Source: Manduca sexta (lineage: Eukaryota > Arthropoda > Insecta > Lepidoptera > Sphingidae). Taken from it: 64,000 nucleotides of DNA. The DNA lies in assembly GCF_014839805.1 (NCBI RefSeq), contig NC_051116.1, forward strand, positions 1,984,001 through 2,048,000. Direction: 5' to 3'. Of this stretch, positions 10,880-22,333 are shown in pieces; position 1 is the stretch's first letter; the number at the start of each line of letters is the position of its first letter. The translations under genes and the position numbers were made by a program. The notes under the pieces are model-generated. The model had not been told where the DNA came from, did not search any database, and worked only from the letters and a program-made list of their open reading frames with translations.

Positions 10880-12930
10880 AAGAAAATTTTGCCTATTTTG
10901 AAACTGAAAAATAACCTAAATTGTTACCATCATTTTATAAAATCTTTCGAATATCAACGGCCAATTTTATCTAAAAAGTGCCTGGAATTTATAAAGAATT
11001 GCCAGTTTCCAGACATTGCCATTTTGATAAGCTGAAAAATATTTTGTGTTTTGATAAATTGGACCGAACTTGGCAAGATACTAGAGGTCTCGACATAACT
11101 TAGTTTTGATGGAACTTTTATCGTTTTATTTCGCGATGATGTTCTTATTTTTAATCTTTACATTCTATAAAGAACAATATGATTAAAGACGCATACATAC
11201 AGAACAGAAAGAAAGAAAAACTTATTCGTACAATATACTAGGACGCACACGAACATTTATAACAAGGGACAAAAAAAATACATAGAAGGTTCGGGCAACG
11301 TACATCCCATGATAATGCCGAAACGGTTCCATGTCAGCACTAAATGCCAGGCAAGATGTGCCTGGCGCTGGTTTTCAACTGGAACCTTCACCTAGTGGAT
11401 AGTGACCCACGGATTGTGTTAGAAGAAAAATATAAATAATACAGCGGGGAAAAAAAACGATATGCACTATAATCTAAGATGTTTTTATTACATAAATACG
11501 TTGCCCGAACTCTATACTGGCAAGACGAAAGCAAGGTAATTGCCCGACATTCACTTAGTCAAGCTCCAACCAGTGTCGCGGCTTACAAACTTTTTGTATT
11601 TTTATAAATAATATGCCTTCCTGTGTTCTTAGACGAAGTACAAATTTACTGCAACTGTGAATGAAAAAACGTTCCATTACATACATTAGTAATAAGTATA
11701 CATTATTTAACTTATTTTTTTTTAAAACACTATCTAAATAAATTCGTTATTAGCTTTAAGATATGTTTATCAGTTTGTATCACTCTAGTATTAAGGGCTG
11801 AGGATTTTAACAAATAAATAAATTAAACCCGCATTTGCTCGCGATGTGGACCTATCCGTTTAAAAGATAACCATGTTGTCTTTTGAATAAATTAAATAAT
11901 CTAGAAAAGGTGTTTTTAAACAATGGGACATATTGTCACACAACTTCAGAAGACAAGTTCAACCGACCCAACCCAGTATATATGTAAGTAAAAACATCAC
12001 GGAAATGAATAAAATATTTGATGTTTTTTCTTTACAAAACAGATGCCCAAACACATGGCTCTAATGTTTTTTTCCTTTCCACTTCGTTGGAGATGAATTT
12101 TATTAGAAACGTTTCGGGTATTACTGATGAAACTTGACATATTTATTCTATCGAAAGACATTTTGTGGTATGCTAATATCTAACCCATCGAATTTATATT
12201 TCATGTTACATAAGAGGACCCATATTCTACGCCATTACACTAGTTACCTCTGCTTGTCCCTTAGGGGAAAAGGCTCTTCTAAACGGGCAAGGAAAATGTT
12301 TCCACTGCACCTGATAGTAATTAGAGTGGAACCCAGGAAGTTATTGATGAACAAAAGATTATACTTCGCCTAGTAGACATTTATTTTATCACATATTTGT
12401 TAAAAACAGACATAGCTTATTCTTCTAACTGATGCAATCATAGACCGGTGAGAATATACATAATAATATTGGCCTTTGAATCCGGATGAACACAGGCTGA
12501 TGTTGGAATGCGTCACACTTGACAATGTGACAATTCCGAGTTCATATTTTTGTTATTTAAACATTTTTATGAAGCGTGGCGCGTTGCTTTGTTGCTAAGT
12601 AAGGTTACAGTAATTGAAATATTACTTGCATTGGGTTGTTTATGACGAATATGCTTGAGATTACGTTGGTTAGTAAAGTAATTGACAGCTGCAACAAATA
12701 ACTCCATTGATATCATCAATATTTTTATGTCAATTAAATTTAAATATTAGTACAGTACGATCAATGAAATAAATAACTTAGCGGACGCCATTTTGCTATT
12801 TCGTTTAGTTCCATATTTCACCACAATATGGCGGTGTTATTTATTTTCAGGTTTGGTTATAATTATGATGAGATTAAAACTTATTCGCTCTCAGTATCAT
12901 AATATATTTTATTAATTCTTTGTAAAACTT
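10880..12930. other. Mostly unannotated; small SINE-B scraps
   Basis: A less AT-rich block at 11280-11430 (CAACGTACATCCCATGATAA) may be an unassigned repeat. Short SINE-B-like pieces occur at 12305-12350 (CACTGCACCTGATAGTAATT) and 12475-12530 (GAACACAGGCTGATGTTGGA). Nothing coding is supported. Confidence 0.4.
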
Positions 12931-12939
12931 CTTTGTGTA

Positions 12940-13000
12940 AAACCGGCCAAGTTCAAATTGAACTCGCGCACCGAGAGTTCCGTACAATCTTGTATGGTAG
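12940..13000 (+). repeat. Short common-type lepidopteran repeat
   Basis: ACCGGCCAAGTTCAAATTGA then CTCGCGCACCGAGAGTTCCG resembles a widespread moth repeat that I recall with GGCCAAGTGCGAGT. Only this fragment is present. Confidence 0.45.
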
Positions 13001-13324
13001 CCTATATAAGTACATAAGTACTTACTCATCTTCATATGTCTAGATCGCGGTGATTTACCAGTTTGTTTTTTCACAGCTGAATGAGTCCGTAATTGCCAGT
13101 ATTTAATATAAATTTCCACACACTTTAATACCTCGACGCGTTTCTAAAGAATAGGGTCGTGTCAGGCGGATATACGGACGACAAAGAGATCATATAAAGC
13201 ATTGATTTCACCTCCAGGGGTCCACAGGAGACTTGACAGCGGTCTACATTGGCGTGACCAAAAAATAGAGTCTACAACTCGTAAGCGTGGGTCCACGAAA
13301 CTATCTGGTTTGATAGTTAAGTAC

Positions 13325-13585
13325 TAAAATGTCACGCATTTATCCCTGAAGGGATATGCAGAGGTGCAACCAGGGCACCCACATTTTCGCCGAATGTGTT
13401 CCGTCCCAGGATGTGATAGGGGGCGAGTCTATCGCCATATCGGGCACAAATTGCAGACTCCGGGCTGATATAGAGCAGAAAAACCCAAATATCACTTTGC
13501 CCGACCCGGCATTCGAATCCAGGACCTCAGAGCGCTGTCGTACCACGCATGCAGTACAACTACGCCACCGAGGCAGTCTAAAAAT
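13325..13585 (-). repeat. SINE-C, full length, tRNA-headed
   Basis: Reverse complement: CTCGGTGGCGTAGTTGTACT (A-box region), GGTCCTGGATTCGAATGCCG (B box), then body TATCAGCCCGGAGTCTGCAA and TGGGACGGAACACATTCGGC, ending near CAGGGATAAATGCGTGACAT. The tRNA-related head and promoter boxes mark a SINE. Confidence 0.88.
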
Positions 13586-14089
13586 ATAAACATCGTCACC
13601 AAACAATTATCCGAATTAGAATTACAATAATCCTAAATATATGCATGTCCATCATACTTGTCCTTTTGTATTAACCATAAATGTCTAAGTTAAGTTAATC
13701 AATCCTTAGAAACAAGCTCACGTCATTTTGCCTTTAATACTCAAGTTTCGCAAGGATCTTAGTGGGCGCTAAGGGATAAGTTCCATCTTCGCAGACCTAC
13801 TAACACATTTATAGAATAAGCAATCGTGCATTAATCTGTACCATGGGAAACGAACTTTATGTAAACGATTAATTAATCTTCGTGTTGTCTAAATTTGACG
13901 TGTGTATGTGTGGCTAACAATTGCATTATTTATAAAGATTATGTTATGTTATTTGCTTGCTGCCCTGGAAAAGAATTCATTCATTCATTTTATTTTTTTA
14001 CAAAACTTTGTGGCAATAGATCGATCGATCGAGAGATCGGGCCGTAATGTGATTGATTAATTGATGTGAATATAAAAAAAATTATAATC

Positions 14090-14232
14090 GTAAAATGTAA
14101 ATATTGTAATTGACTTTTCAGACGATCAAACACCTCAATCCGCCTCGAGACTACGAAGTCTGCAGTCTTCGAAAGGTCGGAAGAAAATTATAATATAAAA
14201 ACTGCGCTAAAATTCTAAAATAAAACTATTTA
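14090..14232 (+). repeat. MITE-P fragment
   Basis: CACCTCAATCCGCCTCGAGA, ACGAAGTCTGCAGTCTTCGA and AACTGCGCTAAAATTCTAAA are diverged right-arm blocks. Confidence 0.6.
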
Positions 14233-14934
14233 ACATTCGCGTAAACCGTACAATTTATTACGTATCTTAAATGACTTCACTCTGTCTGTCTGATTAACCA
14301 TTAAATTGATATTGATGAAATTTAGTACAAATTAAGCTAAAAAAAAAGTAGGCTCTTTTTTTTTTCACGAATAATATTCCACGCGGACGAACGTAAAACT
14401 AGTTGATATGTTAATTATCTACCTAGAATCTAGACATTCCAGTGTTTTGTATACCAAAATCCTATTTCCATTGTGCTGTTAGTTCATGAATAATTCCACA
14501 ATATTTCATCAAGTCTGCGCTGACACCGGTGACGACGACGAATGGCCGCCGCTTGTCAAAACTCATACATCATCATACTATCTGCGCGTTTCATGAATTT
14601 TGAAAAGTTGTGGGCATTGATGTTGTGAACATTATAGACATAAGGAATAGACTGAGGACCGTCCAAGGATCAAGAAGCCTCACTAAATAAGGGTACACCC
14701 TTAACAAAAGGTTTGTATTTCAAACAAGCATAGTTGTATCGACTCACAACTTATAATCATCCCTCGTCAGACATTATTTGAACTCCGCTCCGGGTCACTT
14801 TGCCATGTTCTTATAAAAAAATCAATAAAGACATTTTTTTATCGAATAACCTCTTGTAATGTGTCCGTCTCTTTCTAGTCAGGGTACTTCAATATTACTA
14901 GAAAAAAATATATATAAAGAGTAAGGCATTTCTT

Positions 14935-15225
14935 CTTTATCGGCATCACTCTTGACAGAGCGGTCGTGATCATCTCTTCAGGTGTTAGTTCACCTTCACA
15001 ACACGCCGCCACTCTTCTCTGATGGCAGCGTTCCTCATAAATTCATGTAGTGATGAACCATAAGCCTTAAGACATTTATTCAACTTTATTTGGAAATTCA
15101 CACGAGCATACCGCTCGTTTGATGATAAAATAAGATCGCTCATAAACAGAAGAAACACCATACAAAACCTTCAGTTACAAAGTACTGCGTGACACTCCTC
15201 TGCGCTCGTCACCCTAAGCCATATT
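14935..15225 (-). repeat. Retroelement-like fragments
   Basis: GACAGAGCGGTCGTGATCAT and GATGGCAGCGTTCCTCATAA, then TTTATTTGGAAATTCACACG and GAGCATACCGCTCGTTTGAT, are phrases I associate with common moth retroelement 3' regions; single copies here, so the family is unproved. Confidence 0.4.
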
Positions 15226-16034
15226 TATATTATGTATTCTATGTGTGGTTTCTATTCTTACCTTTAACTAGTAAACCCTTAAAAATTAACCACTCTATAG
15301 AGCTACAAGTCTATAACTTGCGTTACTTGTAGCTATTCTGCACATCTGTAGCACAAGTTGTGAGTAGCGTAAGCTCTTAATAAGAGAGAGGAGACTGTAA
15401 GACATCTCTTAAATATTTATTTGAGTTTATAACATGCGTTGTATTAAACACAAGACACTGGTGTACTGTAGTAATTTGTTGTGTTAAAGAAGAAGTTATA
15501 AAGTATATTTATCGAGCAGAATATTTTTCAATGATTTTTTATGTTTGTCGAAATCGCGCTGTATCCTAAACTGGCCCTTCCTCTACTATTTAAAGACCGA
15601 ACAATTTCTTTATCTAACACCTAAATCTTCATTTTCAGCCACAGTAGACTTGCTTTTATTATCAACACGTCAAAACTCTTGATTATGATGAAGCGATTGC
15701 CGATTATGTCGTCTTATTGGCCGTAATTAACATGTCTAATAACGCCGTAGTCATTATAATCAAGGAGCAACCACAAACATGATTACAGAGAACCAAATTA
15801 CATACCAAGTTCGCGCAGTCAAACGTAATTACCAGACCTTGGAAGTTTATTGAATAGGCGGGTTCCATGTGGACTTGGTTGAAGTTGGCTTGTTAGATTT
15901 CTTATTACTAAGTACAAGCTTATTATTTAGAAGGGTTTACTAATTAACGTAGCTTTGCTGCAGACTACAGGTTTAATTACCTACATTATAAGTTTTTAAT
16001 TGAATACCAAAACTAAATGATAGTGTATGTGCTG
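15226..16034. other. No supported gene
   Basis: Short frames only; 15640-15850 is less repetitive but has no coding signal that I can defend. Confidence 0.35.
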
Positions 16035-16590
16035 GTGGTAGGATATATTTTATATCCGCCCGGATAGCGACCACCGTACACAAGGTGTTAAATCCGTCAT
16101 AGTGGCTCAAGTAAGTGTGTCGTGTTCCAAGATCAGCTTATTTTTCTTATTTTTTGTCGCGGAGAAAGTCCTTTATTACTACCGCCCAGACTTCCTGAGG
16201 GACGACTGAGCGGTTATGTTGGGGTAAACGTTGCCTTGCGGCCCGACGAAGAGCCGCCCGGTTTTGATGGCGACCTTCGGGCGGCCGCCGGGCCGAGTCC
16301 CTAACCCTATATACAACTAAACCTACGCAACGGCCTACCAGCTAAAACTCCGCGGGGGCCCTCTTCGGCGCATTAAGCACGGCTGCGGGCTTCCTCCGAC
16401 GGGAGTATCTAAGTCTTCGTCCGCAGCCGCCCCTAATTTCCAAGATCAGCCTGTGTATCCGGTACTCCCAGGACGGCATAAATGTGTTCACTGCCGAGGT
16501 CATCATCTCTCGTCAGTCGACATTCTATTGGACTCCACTTCACTTACCATATAGTACAGCGGGGACACGCTGTGACGTATAAAAAAACCC
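16035..16590 (-). repeat. SINE-B copy split by an insertion
   Basis: Left part 16035-16137 holds GTGGTAGGATATATTTTATA and CAAGGTGTTAAATCCGTCAT. Right part 16438-16590 resumes with CCAAGATCAGCCTGTGTATC and ends with the head region. Removing 16138-16450 restores family order. Confidence 0.85.
16138..16437 (-). mobile_element. 5'-truncated retroelement tail nested in SINE-B
   Basis: A 300 bp GC-rich insert bounded by a 13 bp duplication TTCCAAGATCAGC (16125-16137 and 16438-16450). On the minus strand it ends in an A-rich tail (AAAAAATAAGAAAAATAA), the sign of target-primed reverse transcription. Its GC-rich body (GGGCGGCTCTTCGTCGGGCC) probably is a LINE 3' UTR; family unknown. Confidence 0.85.
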
Positions 16591-16649
16591 TACTCCCCCT
16601 ACAAAAGTCCCGCCTCCTCCCCTCTCTAGTCCAAAGACGTCAATGACTT

Positions 16650-16920
16650 ACAATTCAAAAGATTCTTCTGTCAATGTTTTCATAGCTCATCGCTAGACCA
16701 CAATCTCGCCCGTAGTCCTAACACGTATGCCCGCCGACAGAAAGTCGATGGAGTTTTAATTGCAATCCGCGCGCGCTGCACAATAACCAACGTTTTATTG
16801 AGTTGTAATAAATTTGCGGCTTCTAAATGAGTTTCATTAGACGCATTCTTATCTAGTGCTACTATTACTTTCAATCTAGCCGGTTTATTTGTTTCTAGTA
16901 TTATCACTTTCTATCTAGCA
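16650..16920 (+). pseudogene. Possible degenerate LINE endonuclease fragment
   Basis: A plus-strand frame includes SLDHNLARSPNTYARRQ and KVDGVLIAIRARCTI, recalling the GGGVLIAV block of apurinic-type LINE endonucleases, with one stop. Weak; could be chance. Confidence 0.25.
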
Positions 16921-17224
16921 GTTCAATCCGTAATCTTAGATAAAAGTATTCCTGCGATTTTTTCTCAACTGCATAGTCCCTGGTGAAAAAAACAGTTTAA
17001 TCTTTAATCTCATATCTGAGTATTCCTGCAACTATTTCCTGATCTGCAAGGCTCCTAGTGCAAAATAAAATAATGCCTCCTGGATTCAGTGTGTTCTTTT
17101 AATGCTCTCTTACTTTTCACAGGCTGGTGAACTAAAAGACGCTAGTGAGGCTGAGGAGGCTGGTACCCTGCACTGCGTAGCCCTACATTAGCAATGCTCC
17201 TGATATCATTAATAGGTAGACAAA

Positions 17225-17345
17225 ACTTAAGACTCTTCGAGCGTCATCGCTCTGTGACATAAAATGCGTGCAACTGCCGATCCTGTCTTACAGGAGTTGC
17301 AGTGGGTGTGAGGGCGGGATAGTCTCGTAGAATTATCATATCACG
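17225..17345 (+). repeat. SINE-E copy
   Basis: GACTCTTCGAGCG, TCCTGTCTTACAGGAGTTGC, AGTGGGTGTGAGGGCGGGAT match 42930-43070. Confidence 0.7.
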
Positions 17346-17448
17346 AGCTGTCTAATTCAGCTATATGCATAGGAAACAAATATTTATTAATTTGGTCACC
17401 AACAATTGTTTACATCAATACTTATGATTTAAATATAAGTTAGGCGGA

Positions 17449-17643
17449 AAAGTTCTGGAGTGGCGACTACGAACCGGAAGACGCAGCGTAAGCAGGCCAC
17501 CCACGAGATGGACCGACGACCTGGTGAGGGTCGCCGGAGTCCGATGGATGAGGGCGGCCCAAAACTGGTCCCTGTGGCGCTCAATGGGGGAGGCCTATGT
17601 CCAGCAGTGGACGATTCCCGGCTGTAATGATGATGAAATATAA
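17449..17643 (+). pseudogene. RTE-type LINE C-terminus, second copy
   Basis: Open for 64 codons: VLEWRLRTGRRSVSRPPTRW, TDDLVRVAGVRWMRAAQ, SLWRSMGEAYVQQWT, then TAA at 17641. It has the same TGATGATGA tail as the copy at 2.7 kb and is better preserved. 5'-truncated. The GC-rich codon use contrasts with the AT-rich flanks, as expected for a recent retrotransposon copy. Confidence 0.8.
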
Positions 17644-17867
17644 AACCTAATAAAATTATGTTGAATAACGTAACATTTAAAACTTGGCAAAAGTTCAAAG
17701 TTTAACGTAGTAAAATAACTATAATATTACATGACATCCGGTATACAATCATAAAGACTTGGATAGCTTGCCAAGAGAGAATTGTACCAATGATCACATG
17801 ATCTACAATCCATATTCCTCCTACTTGCCTGCCCGAGCTAGCTAAAATGGCTAATTTAAAATGCCCA

Positions 17868-18010
17868 TAGTTATATAAGTAATTTTAATTGTGATTTAGA
17901 AATAATAATAATTATTCCTATACATTTTGACGTATCATAAGTGCAACTTTGTTCGCCTACGTGATAAATAAATTTTAATTTCATTGTTAAACGCTCTTTT
18001 TACAGTTAAC
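17868..18010 (+). repeat. Dispersed repeat shared with 7.4 kb
   Basis: TTCGCCTACGTGATAAATAA and TAGTTATATAAG are in the same order as at 7380-7546. Confidence 0.5.
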
Positions 18011-18692
18011 ATTATATTAGCAAAATAATTTCAGAATACAATTTTAGACATTTTTTTGACAACGTCCAACCAGAGAGAATAATAGAATAGTCGCCGCGTG
18101 ACATATCTTATCTTCTGCGAGCGTGACCGCGCAGCCGAATACTTCCGGAAACACCTTATGTCATCGGCTAGGATAGCGGCGCGTAACACAATATTAACAA
18201 AATCAGGTCATCGTCGCAAACTCGGCGAATAATATAAGCAAAAAACATTCAACGCTTGAAGCCAATCGTCTATAAACGCTGAAGTCCGTACGTGCTTCTC
18301 TGTAAGGGCCTTAATGCGAATATTACGCGACAACCTGGATCCGCGAGGAATAAATGCTAATCTTGAATATATTTGACTAGGTGCTATGACTGGATATAGT
18401 TGTAGGAAGGTTGATTTTTGGTAGACAGCAACTTATCCGTGCCCTTGGTATTGCCCCGTTTAAAGGACGGTGACCACTTACCATCAGGTGGGCTGGTTGT
18501 GTGCTTTGGGAGGCTATAAAAAACCGCTAGTCTCGGGCTCGATGCGGAGGAAATCGTATTGAGTTTTTCTGTAGTATCAGCCCAGATCTAGAATTTATCT
18601 GATAAATGGAAATCAGTTCGAACCGTATTCGCGAGATAAATAAATCATGTCATTTATCACTTAAGCTACTTTTTATACTAAAAAATACACCA

Positions 18693-18855
18693 CAGTGGCG
18701 AAAAGTCCATAAAACCGGATTCTTGCCGTTCCCTTTATGAAGGCTTTATGTAGAATCTAATTATCATCAAAACTATTTGCAAACCGCATTTATGCATATT
18801 AGTATCTATATGTTATGTCGGGTTTCCTTTTGGAAAATTTCACCTTTCACCACTG
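18693..18855. mobile_element. hAT-Q MITE, 163 bp
   Basis: Ends CAGTGGCGAAAAGTCC and TTTCACCTTTCACCACTG are inverted relatives of the other hAT-Q copies, and the interior (TTATCATCAAAACTATTTGC) matches 89-254. The flanking octamers ATACACCA and ATATTCAA agree only partly, suggesting an old insertion. Confidence 0.75.
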
Positions 18856-18904
18856 ATATTCAATATAGCTAGCTTTGTTTTCATTAGGACCTTGCGAAAC
18901 GACA

Positions 18905-19050
18905 CTTCACTTGGTGGGTCAACACCCAGTCAGTCAACACTGATGAGAGATGATTATCCCTCGCCAGTCTACACAATTATGCTGGCCTGTTCGAAACTGG
19001 ATATACACAATTTTATCCCGTGATAAGTCACACGCGGGTGAAGCAGCATG
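18905..19050 (+). repeat. SINE-B fragment
   Basis: GATGAGAGATGATTATCCCT and ACACAATTATGCTGGCCTGT are diverged family blocks. Confidence 0.65.
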
Positions 19051-19599
19051 TAAAACCTAGTTCATTTAACCCGCCTGATATCACAATGCTTATTAATTGT
19101 GTACTTAGCTGTTAAGGATTGCTACAAGAAAACCCTCTCATTCGCAATGGAGTGTTTCACTCCCTCCGTATTCATAGAAACAGGTCGGAAATTAACACTT
19201 TATGGTTAAGACACTTTATATTGCCCACTAGGCATGGCTTGCGACACTGCGCGTGTAAAAAAAATTATCGAAAAAAGACCTGTTATGTATTTTCCGAAAT
19301 AAAAAACAAAAACTTGTAAGTTGTAACATATTTTAAAAATATTACAATTATTAATTTAAGGCTGTACGATTGCTGCTACCTTCGCCTATAAATCTTGTAT
19401 TTGAAAAGCGTAGTGTTTTCGATTTTATTCTATTAAGTACTAACCTACATGACACATACACTTTCCGTAGTATTCTAATGCTCTTTGCATACAATTTTCT
19501 GGAAACGTCTCACAATAGGGGACCGGCCTATGCTTGATTTTGTACATTATTCTATGTGTAATGGCTTCAAATACGAAAAAGAAGCACTTCTGCGAAAAC

Positions 19600-19880
19600 A
19601 GCATAAAATTGGTTAAAAAATGAGCGAGTAATTCATATTTAAAATACTGTAATGGGCAGAAGTGGGCGCGATGTGGGGATATCGCTTCATCTCTTTCTTT
19701 CGCACGCGTCGTAATTCCCGATGACGTCACATGTGGATATTTTGTCTCTTTTTTGTTTCTTGTTAATTACCCCTTCCACCGAAATTCAAATGCTTATAAC
19801 TTGTTGATTTTTCACTGGATTTTAATAATTTCTTTGGTATTATAATTTATATTATGTAAATATTAGATAATTGTTAAGAA
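19600..19880 (+). repeat. Dispersed repeat with GACGTCAC core, copy 1
   Basis: ATCTCTTTCTTTCGCACGCG then GATGACGTCAC and AAATGCTTATAACTTGTTGA resemble 34035-34230 in the same order. The minus-strand frame across it shows no domain. Confidence 0.4.
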
Positions 19881-20589
19881 CAAAAATGAGTCCGGTACCC
19901 TATTGTAACCTAGGAAATAGCAATAACAGGAGTTCAGCATTTAGCCCCAAAGACATAAAACAGTATAGACCGGCCATCAGGCGCTCCAAAATTTATTACC
20001 AAAGAGAATTATAATATATATGGAAAGTTATTAACAATTGATACTAGGTTATTTAGAATGTCCATGAGACAGGATGTAACAAAAATGATATTAATACAAA
20101 AATAATATATTTATCGAAAATTTGCTAATATTCGCATTAATAACGTGCAAATCACTATATACAAACAATTTGAAGTATTTTACATTGGTGTTTTGCTATT
20201 CCACTGTAGATTGAGTAACCATCGCATGAGCGCAATATTTTTGTATAACAATCTTCCCTATATCCGCTCTTTATAATCTTAGGACCCTGACCCATACCTA
20301 CAAAGTAAACATAACACCTAGAATATCATTACCATTAACACATAGGCATATGGCCATCGAAAACTCATTTACCGTCAAAATTGGTAAACACTGGACGCAT
20401 CAGCTCCTCGTAATAGCATTTAAAGGGTCCGGGTGACCGGGAACAAAACGAACCTTTTACACGCCTCTGGAAAGACGACAGGGACGCAGTCTAGGGAATG
20501 TGTGGGTGATACAAAGTTTAAGACCCCAAATACGTATGAAAGCATCGATTTGTCTAATGTCTAATCTGTATAAAATAGTTCTTTTTAAA

Positions 20590-20715
20590 ATTGAACTATT
20601 TTTCGGATTTTATCGCGGTTTTAATTATTTTAGTTTTCTCCCGACGTTTCAAAGACTTTGCAGCCTTCATGGTTACCATGAAAGCTGCAAAGTTTTCGAA
20701 ACTTTAATTTCGTAA
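20590..20715. mobile_element. MITE-P, both arms, short form
   Basis: TTTATCGCGGTTTTAATTAT, TTTCTCCCGACGTTTCAAAG on the left; CATGAAAGCTGCAAAGTTTT on the right. The centre is a palindrome around GGTTACC. The right arm is truncated. Confidence 0.75.
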
Positions 20716-21261
20716 AGATCGGAAACACACATTTTTTGAGTACTACAGTCGCTGTGGCCATACCAAAATTGATCGTAAACCAAATTTAGATGAAATCCAA
20801 TTTTTAAAAACACAATATTTGACAAACAATCTCCGACATTTTTAATAAACAAACATCCGATCACCAGACAAATACACCTACACTAAAATACACTCCCTCG
20901 AGAAATTCTGAATCCGTCCACCACATCGTGCAATTAAAATCTATTCTAATAAGGCGCGCCTATTTATTTTGACAAAGGGGCTTTTAGGCTCGGCAAGATT
21001 TGGACAATGAATTCAGTCAAAAGGTGTGGAACACTGTGGTACATCTGTTAAATAGAATTAAATTATGTAAAATAAGTTACCTCGCGTACCTAGCGGACCT
21101 TTTGTTAAAAGTTATTTATTATAATACCGTCACATTAAAATTATTTAGGTTCTGTTTAGACTTAGGCCTTTCGACGGTGAAATAAAAATTCTGGGATACA
21201 TATTACGGATGGAATAAAGAAAACATTTATTATTATAAATCTGATAGCTGATAGAGACTAA

Positions 21262-21522
21262 CCCCCTTATTCATAAACGTTTTTTATCTAAGGACGAAGT
21301 AAAGCTGTGATAACAAGCCTGTTTCTCAGTGCCCAACGGCACTGAGAAATGGACATAGGGCCGTTGTGATTGGTTATTATTGTTGTATTTCAATATAAGC
21401 CAATCACAACGGCCCTACGTCTACGCACTGCGAAGACTGCCATGCCGTCAGCACTGAGAAACAGACTTGTTATCACAGCCTTACTCGGTCGTTAGATAAA
21501 AAAACGTCTATGAATAAGGGGG
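21262..21522. mobile_element. MITE-H fold-back element, copy 1 (261 bp)
   Basis: Ends CCCCCTTATTCATAAACG and CGTCTATGAATAAGGGGG are inverted. Arms continue through AAGCTGTGATAACAAGCCTG and its complement to the centre GGGCCGTTGTGATTGG / CCAATCACAACGGCCC around a short loop. TAA lies on the left and TTA on the right. A 3 bp TWA target would suggest PIF/Harbinger, but the family is not proved. No ORF of its own. Confidence 0.9.
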
Positions 21523-22131
21523 TTATTCTAGATCTTTTTCCAAGGATCATAATAAAATTACCCTGTGCGCGGAAATCTAGGAGACGAAATGGTTCAAATA
21601 AAATTATAACACACACAAATAATGATTTACATAATAGTGCACTCGAAATTAACTTTTCTGAGTAGTTGAACAAGGAAAGAAAAATATTAAACGTCAAAAT
21701 AAGATGTTTCCAAACCATTCAATTAAAATGGGATTTGCATTTCTAAAAAGCTAACATAAAATTAACATCTCTCATTGTGAAATAAAAATGAATGTAATAA
21801 ATCAAACCTTACATTTCATTTACTTTTCTCCAGGATACTTATTAACAAATTCAAAAAGTCATAATAGCGCCATCTAGTCATTCGGTAGTAAAGCACGAAT
21901 ATATTGTACACGTGCCATTCTATATTTATAATAGTAGTATACACTAGATGTCCCTATTTTACAATTGCAAAGAATACGAACCACATAACCATAATTCGTA
22001 AAACAATAGCCAAAGAAGCATCATTTTATGCATATTTCACTAATCGTGTTTCCATCACATTTATAATAGGGTACATGACATAAAATCATATTTCAAAGGT
22101 TGAATAACAAGAATTTCTTTGCCAAAATCTA

Positions 22132-22137
22132 TTTATT
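22132..22137 (-). promoter_or_regulatory. Poly(A) signal of NIP7
   Basis: AATAAA on the minus strand begins only two bases past the NIP7 stop codon (TAG TT AATAAA). If used, the 3' UTR is very short. No experimental cleavage site is visible. Confidence 0.5.
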
Positions 22138-22139
22138 AA

Positions 22140-22333
22140 CTATGTCAATGTATCCTCAGAGCGTATGTACTCTCCAATATCAGCCTGGTGGAACACTATA
22201 GTCGCTAGAGGGTCCGCACTCCTGCACTCTGCGGTTGTTCGGGCAGCGACTCCAAACCCTATGGGAATGTCAGACATGGTCTGCACCACCACTCCTTGGT
22301 GTTTCGGTGTGTTTTCTGTTATTCTGCCTAGAC
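22140..22333 (-). CDS. NIP7: NIP7 exon 3, PUA region and stop
   Basis: The acceptor TTTTCCAG precedes 22333. The exon opens with GT, completing a Gly codon, then [16 protein letters not shown], and ends SEDTLT followed by TAG at 22142-22140. It carries most of the C-terminal PUA domain. It lies 5.76 kb from exon 2, so a survey confined to 28 kb would call the gene truncated. Confidence 0.95.

Noticed and set aside
19440..19730. 96-codon ORF on the minus strand
   Set aside because: Overlaps the GACGTCAC repeat and lacks homology to anything I know.
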